Made by a program: the position numbers and the translations under genes. Under the pieces are notes generated by a model. It had not been told where the DNA came from. It did not search any database and saw nothing but the letters and a program-made list of their open reading frames with translations. A stretch of DNA of 64,000 bases from Rariglobus sp041662485 (GTDB lineage Bacteria; Verrucomicrobiota; Verrucomicrobiia; Opitutales; Opitutaceae): NCBI GenBank assembly GCA_041662485.1, contig JBAZSJ010000007.1:80177-144176 (forward strand). Reading direction: 5' to 3'. Positions 28,298 through 38,200 of this stretch are shown here, piece by piece (position 1 is the first letter of the stretch; each line of letters begins with the position of its first letter).

Positions 28298-28762
28298 ATG
28301 GAGAACGCACGGCATCTCACGCGACTGAGTCACGTGTGGCTTAAGCAGCCGGTTTACTTCATCACGACATGCATCGCCCTGCGTCGTCCCTTGCTGAACC
28401 GGCCCGAAGCGCACGATATCTTCCGCGAAGAGTGGCACGGCCTGAAAACGCGCCATGGCTGGCTGTGTGGTTCCTACGTGATCATGCCCGACCATGTGCA
28501 TTTTTTTGCGACTCCGGTTCCCGGCGAGGCGCAACCACTGTCAAGGGTCGTGGGCAAATGGAAGGAGTGGACGGCCAAGCGCATTCTCGCAGCCACAGGA
28601 ACATCCGCCCCGTTGTGGCAGCCGGAATTTTTCGACCACGTTCTGAGATCGGAGACTTCCCGGACGGAAAAGTGGACCTATATGCGGGAAAACCCGGTGC
28701 GGGCGGGCTTGGTCGAGCATGCGGACGCGTGGCCTTATGCGGGGCATATCGATTTTCAGTAA
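28298..28762 (+). CDS. REP-associated tyrosine transposase, RAYT (154 aa)
   Basis: Single-strand HUH nuclease of the IS200/IS605-like Y1 group (TnpA_REP). Metal-binding HUH motif His66-Val-His68 in VIMPDHVHFF, and likely catalytic Tyr128 in TYMRENPVRAGLVEHADAW, the RAYT hallmark. RAYTs cut and join REP hairpins at a GTAG tetranucleotide and are usually single-copy and flanked by REPs, as here: GTAG-CTAC doublets lie 49 bases before it and 17 bases after. It appears intact and has no terminal inverted repeats of its own. ATG 28298 is chosen, giving the usual length. Confidence 0.93.
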   Translation: MENARHLTRLSHVWLKQPVYFITTCIALRRPLLNRPEAHDIFREEWHGLKTRHGWLCGSYVIMPDHVHFFATPVPGEAQPLSRVVGKWKEWTAKRILAATGTSAPLWQPEFFDHVLRSETSRTEKWTYMRENPVRAGLVEHADAWPYAGHIDFQ

Positions 28763-28778
28763 TCCGCATCAAAGCGCC

Positions 28779-28850
28779 ATGTAGCCGGGGTCGCCGACCC
28801 CGGTCCGAAAACGCATGCCCGAGGCACCGGGGTCGGCGACCCCGGCTACA
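28779..28850. repeat. REP doublet A2, right of RAYT gene
   Basis: The same doublet as A1: GTAGCCGGGGTCGCCGACCC then GGGGTCGGCGACCCCGGCTA, with an imperfectly conserved spacer. It begins 17 bases after the RAYT stop codon. Confidence 0.92.
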
Positions 28851-28853
28851 ACA

Positions 28854-30872
28854 TCACAACCGCTCGCGCTCCAGATTGAGCCACGCGACTTCCTTCGGGG
28901 TGAGGGTCACGCCGAGACACTCCATAGAACTCACCGTCTCGGAGATCATGCGCGGGCCGATCAACGCGAAGTGAGGGAACGGCTGGTGCAGCACGTAGGC
29001 CGCCGCGATGGCGATGGGCGACACGCCCTTCTTCGCCGCCAGCGCGACCGCGCGGTCGCGGCGGGCAAAGTTGTCCTCGGAATACCAGCAGCGCCGGAGT
29101 TCCTCGTCGCCGGGCTTGTCGCGCCCGGCGCGGTCGGTGAAGAAACCGCGCGCCTGGCTGGACCACGCGAAGTGAGGGAGCTGCGTTTTCTTGAGCCATT
29201 TGCGCGAGGCCGGATCGCTCGCCGCGACGCAACCGCCCCACACGGGGTCAACCATGCGGGCCAGCGAGAAGTTGTTGGAAAGCGCGCCGAAGCCCTGGAG
29301 CCCCTTGCGCTTCGCGTAGCGGTTGGCCGCGACCACGCGCTCGATGGTCCAGTTGGAACCGCCGAAGATCCCGATGCGGCCGGCGCGGACATGCTCGTTG
29401 AGAACGTCCACCAGCTCGCCCACGGGCATGTCGAGGTTGTCGCGGTGCATCAGGTAAATGTCCACGCGGTCGGTCTGCAGTCGCTCGAGCGACTGCTGCA
29501 AATGCCGCGTGATGCCCTCGGGCGTGCAGAAGGGCGTGTGCCCGCCCTTGCCGATCACGACGACCTGTTCGCGCAGGCCGCGGTTTTTCATCCACTGGCC
29601 GAGCAGTCGCTCCTGCAGGCCGTTGCCGTAAAGATGCGCGGTGTCGAAGGTGTTGCCGCCGCGCTCGAAGTAATCGTCCCACATCGCCGCGGCGTGCGGC
29701 ATGGCGCGCTGGTTGTCGCACCCCATGATGAGCCGCGAAACCGGCAGCGCCACGCCCGGCACGGCGGCTTGCGGCATGGGCGCGTTCGCGCGGCGGACCA
29801 ACGGACGGCGGGAGATCGTCTGCGTGTAGGCGGCGGGCTTTTCCGACTCGTAAGTCAGCCCGATGAGCGCGCGCCACTGGTCGAGCACCGCGAGGTTGCC
29901 GAGCGTGTCGTCCGTGCTCATCTGCGGCACGTCGCGCAGGCCCGCGCGCACGGCGGCGGCAAAGGCGTCCGCCTCCAGTGCGTAAAGCGGCCGGCCCTCG
30001 ATCACGATCTCCTCGGGCGCAGCCGCGCCGGGTTTGTGCAGGAGCAGTTTCGCGGAACCGCCGTCGCGGTTGATCACCCACGGCGACGGAATGAGCAGCC
30101 AGCCCGCGGTGCCGTAGATGCGCACGACATTGTCCTGCGTCAGGCCGACGCCGGTGGAGACCTGCGCGATCACGCCGTTGTCGAACTTGAGCATGGCGGC
30201 CGCATACACGTCCGCTCCGCTTTCAGGATGCAGCACGCCCGCGCCCGTGACCGTCACGGGATCGAGAAACGGCTTGCCCGACACCGCGCCCGCGACGAGG
30301 CGCGCCATCGAGACAGTGTAGCAGCCGACGTCGAGGATGCCGCCGCCGCCCGCGGCGTTGGCCCAGATGCGCGAGGTGGCGTTGTAGTCGGTTTTGAAAC
30401 TGAACGCCGCCTGCACCATGCCGACCGTGCCGAGCGCGCCGGAGCGGATGAGCTCGACGACCTTCGCGGTCTGCGGGTGGCAGCGATACATGAACGCCTC
30501 CATGAGCACGACGCCGTGCTCGCGCGCGGCCTGCACCATCACCATGGCCTCGGCCTGGTTCAGGCCCATCGGCTTCTCGCAGAGGATGTGTTTGCCCGCC
30601 TCGGCCGCCTTGATCGCCCACTCGGCGTGCTGCGGATGTGGCGTCGCGATGTAAACCGCCTCGACCTCGGGATCGGCGAGCAACTCCTCGTAGCTGCCGT
30701 GGGAGCGGGCGATTCCCTGCGCGGTCGCGAAGGTCTGCGCGGCTTCAAGCGTGCGGCTGCCGATGGCGACCACGCGGCTGTTTTTCGAGAGGGCGACACC
30801 TTGGGCAAACACGCCGGCGATGCGGCCTGTGCTCAGAATACCCCAGCGAAGGGGCGAAGAGGCGGGGTTCAT
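28854..30872 (-). CDS. Fusion of Gfo/Idh/MocA oxidoreductase and aldo-keto reductase (672 aa)
   Basis: Residues 1 to about 345 are a Gfo/Idh/MocA dehydrogenase: Rossmann start RWGILSTGRIAGVFA, CEKPMGLN with the EKP lysine, and GGGGILDVGCY. Residues about 370 to 672 are a complete aldo-keto reductase with all four catalytic residues: Asp410 and Tyr415 in FDTAHLYG, Lys in VIGKGG, His in LMHRDN. Both halves use NAD(P)(H), so the fusion could channel a sugar between two redox steps, for example epimerisation through a keto intermediate. The substrate is unknown. The AraC regulator 30978-31805 is divergent and probably controls it. Confidence 0.9.
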   Translation of the reverse strand: MNPASSPLRWGILSTGRIAGVFAQGVALSKNSRVVAIGSRTLEAAQTFATAQGIARSHGSYEELLADPEVEAVYIATPHPQHAEWAIKAAEAGKHILCEKPMGLNQAEAMVMVQAAREHGVVLMEAFMYRCHPQTAKVVELIRSGALGTVGMVQAAFSFKTDYNATSRIWANAAGGGGILDVGCYTVSMARLVAGAVSGKPFLDPVTVTGAGVLHPESGADVYAAAMLKFDNGVIAQVSTGVGLTQDNVVRIYGTAGWLLIPSPWVINRDGGSAKLLLHKPGAAAPEEIVIEGRPLYALEADAFAAAVRAGLRDVPQMSTDDTLGNLAVLDQWRALIGLTYESEKPAAYTQTISRRPLVRRANAPMPQAAVPGVALPVSRLIMGCDNQRAMPHAAAMWDDYFERGGNTFDTAHLYGNGLQERLLGQWMKNRGLREQVVVIGKGGHTPFCTPEGITRHLQQSLERLQTDRVDIYLMHRDNLDMPVGELVDVLNEHVRAGRIGIFGGSNWTIERVVAANRYAKRKGLQGFGALSNNFSLARMVDPVWGGCVAASDPASRKWLKKTQLPHFAWSSQARGFFTDRAGRDKPGDEELRRCWYSEDNFARRDRAVALAAKKGVSPIAIAAAYVLHQPFPHFALIGPRMISETVSSMECLGVTLTPKEVAWLNLERERL

Positions 30873-30959
30873 AGAATTTGGGAAAGCATTCCGAGCGTGG
30901 CCCCGCCGGCCGCGCCTGCCAAGACTGGAGGCCGGTCTTTTGTTGTATCATAGGTTGAT

Positions 30960-31000
30960 AATTGCAGATTTTATCCCGTGGAAACGGTTAATCTACAATT
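30960..31000. promoter_or_regulatory. Inverted repeat spanning the araC-type start codon
   Basis: AATTGCAGATT (30960-30970) and AATCTACAATT (30990-31000) pair at 10 of 11 positions around the GTG start at 30978. It could be an operator for autoregulation or an mRNA hairpin that limits translation. Confidence 0.5.
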
Positions 31001-31805
31001 CTGGCGGCACCCGCCCCGCGTGCAACTGGCCGTGGTCATGCCGCGGGCGTCACGGCGCGGCATCAAACTTTACGAGCATGCCCATCCGTTCCACGAACTC
31101 GGCTTCCTGCTTGAGGGCGAGTGCCACTGGCACGTCGGCGGGAAACGCGAACACCTCCAAGCCGGCGACCTGCTGCTCGTCCCCGCCGGCATGAAGCACT
31201 ACGAAAGAACCCCCGCGCGCACGCAGGCGCGCATCGGCTGGATCGGCTTCGACTTCGCCAACGGCCACGCGGAGGTGCCTGCCCAGTTGGACACTCCGTT
31301 GTCGGCCCGCGACTACGCGCCGGAATTCAAACGCCTCTTCGACGCGGTGCGCGACGAACGGCAAGGCAACGAGGCGGGCCACGCGGAGCGCGCCGAGCTG
31401 GCGCTCCGTGAAATCCTCATCCTTCTCTGCCGCCTCTCGCCCGCAGGCGCGGCGGTGAAACCGCGCGCCCCGGCCAAGTCCGTGCGCGGACCGCAACTGG
31501 TCCGCTCCGCCGCGCTCACGCTCGCCAGCAATCTCGCGCAGCCGATGCGCAGCCGCGACCTCGCGCACTACCACTCGCTCAGCACCTCGCATTTCGCGCT
31601 GCTGTTCCGCAGACATCAGGGCGTCAGTCCCAGCCGCTTCCTGCAAAACGCCCGCCTCGACCGCGCGAAAACCCTGCTGGGAGAGGGCGCCCTCACCGTG
31701 AAAGAGATCGCAGCCACCTGCGGCTACGTGGACGCCGCGCACTTCTGCCACGCCTTCAAGGCGGCCACGCGGCTCACGCCGAAACAGTTCCGCAACCGCG
31801 CCTGA
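30978..31805 (+). CDS. AraC-family transcriptional regulator (275 aa)
   Basis: An N-terminal cupin sensor (HPFHELGFLLEGECHWHVGG, LLVPAGMKHYE) and a C-terminal double helix-turn-helix (SRDLAHYHSLSTSHFALLFR, then VKEIAATCGYVDAAHFCHAF and LTPKQFRNR). This type usually activates sugar genes. It is divergent from the fused oxidoreductase across a 105-base spacer, its likely target. It starts with GTG, and an inverted repeat straddles the start, which may be autoregulatory. Confidence 0.9.
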   Translation: METVNLQFWRHPPRVQLAVVMPRASRRGIKLYEHAHPFHELGFLLEGECHWHVGGKREHLQAGDLLLVPAGMKHYERTPARTQARIGWIGFDFANGHAEVPAQLDTPLSARDYAPEFKRLFDAVRDERQGNEAGHAERAELALREILILLCRLSPAGAAVKPRAPAKSVRGPQLVRSAALTLASNLAQPMRSRDLAHYHSLSTSHFALLFRRHQGVSPSRFLQNARLDRAKTLLGEGALTVKEIAATCGYVDAAHFCHAFKAATRLTPKQFRNRA

Positions 31806-31830
31806 GCCTGAACGCGGTTCAAATCAAGTT

Positions 31831-31900
31831 GTAGCCGGGGTCGTTGACCCCGGTCTGGGCCACACCCCCAGAACACCGGGGTCGGCGACCCCGGCCACAT
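31831..31900. repeat. REP doublet A3
   Basis: GTAGCCGGGGTCGTTGACCC then GGGGTCGGCGACCCCGGCCA, with the final CTAC changed to CCAC. It lies 26 bases after the AraC gene and about 3 kb from the RAYT gene. Confidence 0.88.
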
Positions 31901-31936
31901 CAATCCAGAGTGGCGATGGTTTCCGTTTGACCGCCC

Positions 31937-32176
31937 TTATTTCTTCTTGGCGCCGCCGTCACCGCGGCCGCCGCCGCCGTTGTGCAGCAGCGTGCCGCCG
32001 ACCACGCCGACCGCGAACATCGCGAAATACACGAAGGTCGCGGAGGCGTGTATGGGCTTGTCGAACAGGAGCGGAAACCGGAACTCGGCCGCCTGGGTGT
32101 TCTCCTTGCTGATGAGGATCACGAGCAAAAGAATGAGCAGGAAACCCAGGGTGCGAAAAAAGGTTTTGGCGTTCAT
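31937..32176 (-). CDS. Small LapA-like (DUF1049-type) membrane protein (79 aa)
   Basis: Two membrane helices (TLGFLLILLLVILI and FVYFAMFAVGVVGGTLL) joined by ENTQAAEFRFPLLF. The Asn-Thr-Gln followed by an F-rF-pllf pattern between two helices is typical of LapA/DUF1049 proteins, which in enterobacteria help control lipopolysaccharide assembly. The C-terminal tail is Gly- and Lys-rich. It is divergent from the RNA methyltransferase gene. Family call by pattern only. Confidence 0.65.
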   Translation of the reverse strand: MNAKTFFRTLGFLLILLLVILISKENTQAAEFRFPLLFDKPIHASATFVYFAMFAVGVVGGTLLHNGGGGRGDGGAKKK

Positions 32177-32288
32177 GGCGTGGGGGAAGAGGTGTTGGCC
32201 AAGTCATCTCAGTCCTCCCGGCCGGGCGCAAAAACAAAACGCATCCCGAACAATTGCCTTCCTCGCCGCCCATGCTCTTGCTCGCCGG

Positions 32289-33026
32289 ATGCTGACCAAG
32301 GCCCAGATCACCCGGCTGCGCGCCCTGCGCGAAAAAAAGCACCGCGAGGCGGAGGGGCTCTACGTCGTCGAAAACCCCAAGGTCGTCGCCGAGCTGCTCG
32401 CCGCCGGGACGGTCTTCGCCGAACTCTACGCGACGGCGGCGTGGACCGGACCGGCGCACTCGTTCCCCGTCGAGATCACCTCCGACGAGATGGCGCGCAT
32501 CAGCCACTTTCCCACCCCGTCCGAGGTGTTCGCCGTCGGCCAGATCGTGCGCGCACCGCTGCCCGCCGGCGGACTGGCGCGCGGACTCACGCTCGCGCTC
32601 GACGGCATCCAGGACCCGGGCAACGTGGGCACGCTCCTGCGCGTGGCCGACTGGTTCGCGTTTGATCGCGTGGTGCTCTCGCCCGACTGCGCCGACTTGT
32701 TTTCACAGAAGGTGATCAACGCCAGCATGGGCTCGTTTGTGCGCGTGAAGACCTTCACCGCCGACCTGCCCGCCGTGCTCGCCGCCGCCGGCGCGCCCGT
32801 GCTCGGCTGCGACCTCGGAGGAGATGACGTGCACGCGCTGCCTGCGCTCCGTGACGTCGTCGTCGTGATCGGCAGCGAAGGCCGCGGCCTGTCCGAAGCC
32901 GTGCGAAAGATTGTCACGCGTTACGTGACCATCCCGCGTTACGGCGGCGCGGAGTCGCTGAACGCGGGCGTCGCCGCCGCCATCGTGTGCGACAACCTGC
33001 GGCGCGCGACCCAAGGCCTTTTGTAG
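32289..33026 (+). CDS. SpoU/TrmH-family RNA 2'-O-methyltransferase (245 aa)
   Basis: The N-terminal substrate-binding part KKHREAEGLYVVENPKVV is followed by a SPOUT knot domain. Motif 1 is LALDGIQDPGNVGTLLRVAD, motif 2 VVVIGSEGRGLS and motif 3 IPRYGGAESLNAGVAAAI. These proteins methylate ribose in rRNA or tRNA; the exact nucleotide cannot be inferred. ATG 32289 matches the family start; the longer frame overlaps the divergent membrane-protein gene. The TAG stop is within a REP-like GTAG. Confidence 0.93.
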   Translation: MLTKAQITRLRALREKKHREAEGLYVVENPKVVAELLAAGTVFAELYATAAWTGPAHSFPVEITSDEMARISHFPTPSEVFAVGQIVRAPLPAGGLARGLTLALDGIQDPGNVGTLLRVADWFAFDRVVLSPDCADLFSQKVINASMGSFVRVKTFTADLPAVLAAAGAPVLGCDLGGDDVHALPALRDVVVVIGSEGRGLSEAVRKIVTRYVTIPRYGGAESLNAGVAAAIVCDNLRRATQGLL

Positions 33027-33108
33027 AAGCGGCTTTACGCCGCGATTGATCGACGTGGGAGCGAGCTGGCTCGCGATGGTCGGAATCGCGGCGTAAAGCC
33101 GCTCCTAC
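33023..33108. repeat. REP-like doublet B1, GTAGAAGCGGCTTTACGCC...GCTCCTAC
   Basis: The left hairpin is GCGGCTTTACGCCGC, the middle GAGCGAGCTGGCTCGC hairpin, and the right GCGGCGTAAAGCCGC followed by TCCTAC. Left and right arms are also complementary to each other over about 18 bases. Copies B2 and B3 lie at 53676 and 57950. It supplies the stop codon of the methyltransferase gene. Confidence 0.85.
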
Positions 33109-33141
33109 ACCCAGAACCAGCCATCGCGTAAAATATGCGGG

Positions 33142-34170
33142 TTAGAACGTGTAGCCGAGAGTCGTGAACACGCGGTGGTCGGAACGTCCGTCCGCCACCG
33201 GGCGGATCGCCTCGAACTCGTATTCGTAACGCAGATTCACGCTGACCTGCTCCGTGACCTGGCCGGAAAGCACCGAGTTCACTTTCAACTGGTAGTTCTG
33301 CGTGTCCTCCGGGGTGAAAAGATAGCTGGCCGCGTTTTTGAAGGTCACCCTATCCACGATCTTCCAGAAAAACTCATGGGAGACGTCGCCCAGGTATTTC
33401 ACGCCGCTGTCGCCCAGCTTCGGCTCCGCGTATTGGACGGCGAAGCCGGGGCCGACCATGTAATACGTGCGCGGGGTCTTGAAGACCGTGTAGCTGAGCC
33501 CGATCACATCCTGGAACCGGTGGGACAGTTCCTTGAGATAATCGTAGCCGTAGCTCAGGTCGTTGCGGATATCGAGCCGGCCGCGGAACTGCTCCCGCAG
33601 CTTGAAGTTCACGTCCAGCTTGTCGGTGTTTCGCAGGGAGTTCTGCTCGCCGTAAAGATAACGGCCGTCCAACGCGGCGAGGCCGGTGGGGGTGGTTCGA
33701 GTCACTTCCGCGCGGACATAAGTCGAGGTCGTCGAGACCAGGGAGCCGCGCGACTGGTAGTTGTAACCGGCCTCCAGCGCCTTCTTCCACTTGATCGGCG
33801 ACGGCTCGGGCTTGGCCGGCGCAGGCGTGCCGGCGACCACCGTTCCCGTCGTCGGCGCGGGCGGGGCCGACACGGGGGCGGCGGGAGGCGCGACCTTGAC
33901 CCAGCCCGGCGCCTGCGAAGCGGGTTCCGCCGAGGGCTCCGCGATCACCGTCAGGTTCGTGCCGCCCTTGGGAACCCGCAACTCGCCCCAGGTCTGAGAG
34001 CGGAAAACGATCACCGCATCGTCGTCGGACACGAGTTCACCGACCAGCACCTCGCCGTTGGCGAGCTCGAGCCTGTGCGTGTTTCGCGGCGCGTCGGCGG
34101 CGCCAAGCCAGTGGAAGCCGGTCATGCCGAGACCGGCCGCGATCACCCAACGCACGATGAGATTGCGCAT
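33142..34170 (-). CDS. DUF481-type outer-membrane barrel protein, YdiY-like (342 aa)
   Basis: Signal peptide (VIAAGLGMTGFHWLGAADA), an SH3-like N-terminal segment on the use of a gene-product surface (LELANGEVLVGELVSDDDA), a Pro/Ala linker (about 85-125), and a beta-barrel with alternating aromatic strands ending in HRVFTTLGYTF. The terminal Phe is the usual outer-membrane insertion signal. DUF481 members are called salt-induced outer membrane proteins, but their role is unclear. The stop of the next barrel gene upstream is 24 bases away, so the two form a pair. Confidence 0.8.
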   Translation of the reverse strand: MRNLIVRWVIAAGLGMTGFHWLGAADAPRNTHRLELANGEVLVGELVSDDDAVIVFRSQTWGELRVPKGGTNLTVIAEPSAEPASQAPGWVKVAPPAAPVSAPPAPTTGTVVAGTPAPAKPEPSPIKWKKALEAGYNYQSRGSLVSTTSTYVRAEVTRTTPTGLAALDGRYLYGEQNSLRNTDKLDVNFKLREQFRGRLDIRNDLSYGYDYLKELSHRFQDVIGLSYTVFKTPRTYYMVGPGFAVQYAEPKLGDSGVKYLGDVSHEFFWKIVDRVTFKNAASYLFTPEDTQNYQLKVNSVLSGQVTEQVSVNLRYEYEFEAIRPVADGRSDHRVFTTLGYTF

Positions 34171-34194
34171 GAGAAAACCCTCTTGGCGGCGCAG

Positions 34195-35157
34195 TTAAAA
34201 CTGCCAGGTGGTGCCGATCGTGCCGCGCAACGACTTGTAGCCGCCGTTGCCCTCCTCGGTCAGCAGGGTGGCCTTGATGCTGCGGGTCTTGGTCAGTTTG
34301 TAGCCCGCGCCGATGCCGTAGGTCTCGTAGGAATCGACGATCGCGTCATTCAGCGCCGCCGTCTCGACAAAGTAGACGTAAAGCGTCCAGTGATCGAGCA
34401 TGCGGTAAAGCTGAACGCCGTTCTTCAGCGTCTGTTGATTGTCACGGATAGGATCCGGATAGTTCTTGATGCCGGTATTCCAGGCGAACGAGGCCGAGTT
34501 GCCCATGTTGACCACCCAGCCGGGCGCGAACTGCCAGGCAAGCGAGCTGGACAGACCGGCGTTGATCACCCACGCGCCCTCGCGCAGGTCGGAGGAATCG
34601 CGGTAATATAATCCGGTCGAAGGCGTGATCTTCCAGCGATAGGGCACGTTGTCCTTCTTCAGGAAGGCCTGCCACGCATAGCCGGCGTTGAGTCCATAGC
34701 CGTAGGCATCGGCGGACTTGGTGCCGATCGCGTTGTCATACGTCACCGCGGTCAACGGCACGGTCAGTTCAAGCGTGCCGCGCTCGTTCAGCTTGCGGCT
34801 GTAGGGAACCTTGACCGTGTAGAGGGTCGCCTTCAGGCCGTTCACCTCAAACGTCCCGCCGCCCACCTCGACGCCGATCTGCCGCTGCGTGCCGGCTTCT
34901 TCGCTCGACTTCGCGGTCGATGCCGCGCCGCCGCCGGATGAGGCCGCGGAGGTGGTTGAATCGGCAGAACCAAACTGCTCGGCGAGATCGTTCACGGTCA
35001 GCTCACATCCCATCGTATATGTATCCACCGACGCATCACCGGCACCGGAGACGGGAGAGTTTTCCGCGTAATGATAATCAAACTGCCCGAAAAGATTTGC
35101 CGCAGGCAAACCGCCCAATACCGCCAAAACACAGATTATCCGATGTGATGTTTTCAT
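34195..35157 (-). CDS. Outer-membrane beta-barrel protein (320 aa)
   Basis: Signal peptide (IICVLAVLGGLPAANLFG), a low-complexity Ser/Ala/Gly linker (about 65-85), then strands such as TLYTVKVPYSRKLNERGTLEL, YGYGLNAGYAW and SLRGTIGTTWQF, ending in Phe. The pattern fits a porin- or autotransporter-like barrel; no named family is assigned. It precedes the DUF481 gene on the same strand and is divergent from the AsmA-like gene, so the three may share envelope-related control. Confidence 0.75.
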   Translation of the reverse strand: MKTSHRIICVLAVLGGLPAANLFGQFDYHYAENSPVSGAGDASVDTYTMGCELTVNDLAEQFGSADSTTSAASSGGGAASTAKSSEEAGTQRQIGVEVGGGTFEVNGLKATLYTVKVPYSRKLNERGTLELTVPLTAVTYDNAIGTKSADAYGYGLNAGYAWQAFLKKDNVPYRWKITPSTGLYYRDSSDLREGAWVINAGLSSSLAWQFAPGWVVNMGNSASFAWNTGIKNYPDPIRDNQQTLKNGVQLYRMLDHWTLYVYFVETAALNDAIVDSYETYGIGAGYKLTKTRSIKATLLTEEGNGGYKSLRGTIGTTWQF

Positions 35158-35242
35158 GTGAGGACTGGTTTTTAAGGGTTTTTTACGATTGCTGGATTAC
35201 GCCCATCACCACTATTGGTCAAGAAGCACTTACGCCACGCTT

Positions 35243-38200
35243 ATGGACGCCATTCAAAACACCAAAGGCGAACCCGTCCCATGTCGTAAGATCGTCCGTT
35301 TATGGAGATTTTTCGTCCGGGCCGGCTTGGCCGCCCTCGTCCTCGCGTTTCTCACCCTGCTTTGGCCCGGCTGGCCGCTGCATCCGCTGGCCACCCTCGC
35401 TTCATGGCGCGCCCGTTCACAAGGGCTTGAACTGCACGTCCGGTCGCCTTGGTTGCGCCTTCATACGGACCTCACCCTGTCCTTGAATGTAAAAAGCGTC
35501 CGCGTCGGCGATCCGGCCAATCGCGACGCCCTCGCCTTGGAAAATCTCTCCGTGAGTTGGCGACTGTACGACCTCATCCGCGCACGCTGGTCCCCCGAAT
35601 CCATCCGTCTCGACGAAGCCGCCGCCACCCTCCGCGCCGACGCCGACAGACGGCTGCAGTTCATCGCCTTGCCATCCGCTCCGGCGGGCGCGCCGGCCTC
35701 CGCCTTCACGCCCGCCGATCTCCCCGCCAACCTCCTCCCCCGCGAAGGCCGCGCCTTCAACCTGACCATCGCACGCACCCGCCTGTCCCTCCCCGCCGGC
35801 CTGCCGGTCGCCAAGGTCACCACCGGACCGGTCGCGCTCACCCTCGGCCAACACCGCGCCGGATACCTGGACTTTGCCGGCTCGCTCGATCTCAAGGTCG
35901 ACGACCGTCCCGGCGCCGCGCAGTTCGAAGGTCAACTCGCGCTCGCCCGCGACTGGCTCGGCCGGCTCAAGGCCACCCTCAACGCCGCGCCCGGCGCGGA
36001 CGCGCCCGCCACCCGCATCGCCTTCGACGCCGCGCGCGCCGACGCGACCAAGCCCGCGAGCGTTTCGCTCCGCATCAACGACTGCGCGCCCGGCGACTGG
36101 CTCGCGCTGCTCAAGCGCGCCGATTTGCCGAAGATCACCGGCCGCTTCGACGCCGAGTTCGAGGCGACGGGCGATCCCGTGCGCCGCCATCTCGACGCCG
36201 CCTCCGTCCGTATCAACACCGGCGCCTTCACCCTCGCCCACCCCGCGCTGCTCGTGCGGCCGCTCGCCGTGACGCCCGTGCGCCTCGCGTTTCGCACCGA
36301 GGACAACGGCGATCGCGGCACCCTCGATCCCTTCGCCGCCCAGGCCGGTCCGCTCGCGCTGAACTGCTCCGGCATGACGTGGTCCTCCAAGGGCGCCACC
36401 GTTTCCGGCAACGGCAACCTGCAACTCGGCGCGGTCCCGTTGTCGGCCCTCCTCGAATGGCTGCCGCCCGCCGTGCTCGCCAAGCTCCCGCTCACCGCGA
36501 CGGAAGCCTCCGAAATCGGCCTCGCCGCCACCACGGTCACCCTCGCCGCCACCGGCGAACGCACCGCCGCCCCTCCCCGCCTCCGCGTCTCGACCCGCAC
36601 CGGCCTCACGCTCAACCAGGAGACGGTCGCCATCGAGTCCGAGGCCGGCTTCGACCCCGCGACAAAAAAATTCAACGTCCAAGTGGCGCTTCCCGATTTC
36701 GTGCAGGCGCGCTGGCAACTCGCCCTCCTGCGCCGCTTCCCCGTTCCCGAACTGGCCGCCCCGCTGCGCGCGGAGTTCAGCGTCAACGGCCGCTGGCCCG
36801 CCACGCTCGACGACGCCCGCTGGAGGATCGTCGCCGGCGAAGGCCATGTCATCCCCAGGGGTCCGAGTCTCCGCTGGCTCGCCCGACCGTTCCCGATCAC
36901 GTCGTTCGCCCTCTCCGGCCGCCTCGACAACGACCAAAAGAAACTCGCCGTTGACCAGCTCGACTTCGTGAGCGGACGCGCCCACCTCGCCTTCGAGCGC
37001 ACCGAACTCCAGTCGCCCCAGGCGCTGATCACCACGAGCGGAGCGGCCCCCGCCACCGCCCGCTTCGCCTTGAAGCTCGAACACTGGTATGCGGCCGATT
37101 TCATCCCGTTGCTCGGCTCCGAACTCCAATCGATGGTCGCCCCGGCCGCCGACGACCTCGCGCAGATCGGACTCGAACGCCTCGAAACCGGCGCGGAGTT
37201 GAGCTTCGCCCGCCTGCCGTGGATCGACCCCACCCTCACCGCGCTCAACGGCACCCAATCCGCCGTCTTCCGCATCGGCGAGGAACGCCTGCCCGTCGAT
37301 GCCGTATGGAAGTTCGACCCCGCCACGCGCCGCATCGCCGCCACCGTTCACCTCGAAGGCCTCCGTCCGGACCGCCTGAAACTCGCCTCGCTCAAAACTG
37401 CGCCGGTCCCGCCGTCGGTCCTCGACCTCGCGTTCGCCGTCAACCTCGACGTCTCCGCCAATCCTTACGCGCAAAGCCTCGACCTCATGAATCTCAAGGC
37501 CGACCTCCGCGTTCAGGCCGACGGCGGCCGCATCAAGGCCAACCCCTACCTCGCCGCCGATCTTCCCGTCAAACACCTCGCCCTCGCCGCCTCCGCGCGG
37601 ATCCTCCCGCTCCGCCTTGACCACCTGAAGGCCGAGGCCGACTTCGGCGGCCCCACTCTCGTCATCGACGACGCCCGCCTCGATCTCGGCGACGGCGGAC
37701 GCGGCGGCGTGCGCCTGTCCCTGCGCGAACTTCCCCTCGACTGGGCCCTCGCCCGCGTGCCCGCCGCCTGGATACCCGCCCCGCTGAAAGATGCCCGCGT
37801 GCGTGGCCGCCTCGCCAAGCTCGACCTGAACGCCGGCTTCCCCTCCCCGACCGCGAAGGAAACCAAGCCCCTGCCCGACGTCCTCACCATCGCCATGGAC
37901 CTCCGCGACCTCGCGCTGCGCCTGGACAACCGTCCCGAGCTCACGCTGCCGCGCCTCGACGTTTCCGGCGACCTCAGGCAATTCGACATCCGCATCGACC
38001 GCGCCTCCACCGACGGTATCAACCTCGTGAACTTCACCGCCAACGTCACCACGCCGATGTCGCCCGCCCGTCAGGCCAAGGCCGCCGGCACCGTGGAAAC
38101 CGATCTCGCCCGCGTGCCCGCCCTGCTCGCCGCGGCCAAGCCCTGGGTCACGATCCCCGCCGGCGTCGATCTCGCCGGTCTCGGCGGACAAGCCACACTC

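Noticed and set aside
28176..28850. Simple insertion sequence with terminal inverted repeats
   Set aside because: The flanking units are each bipartite palindromes also found alone at 31831, and the enzyme is a RAYT, so this is a REP-RAYT locus and not a standard IS.
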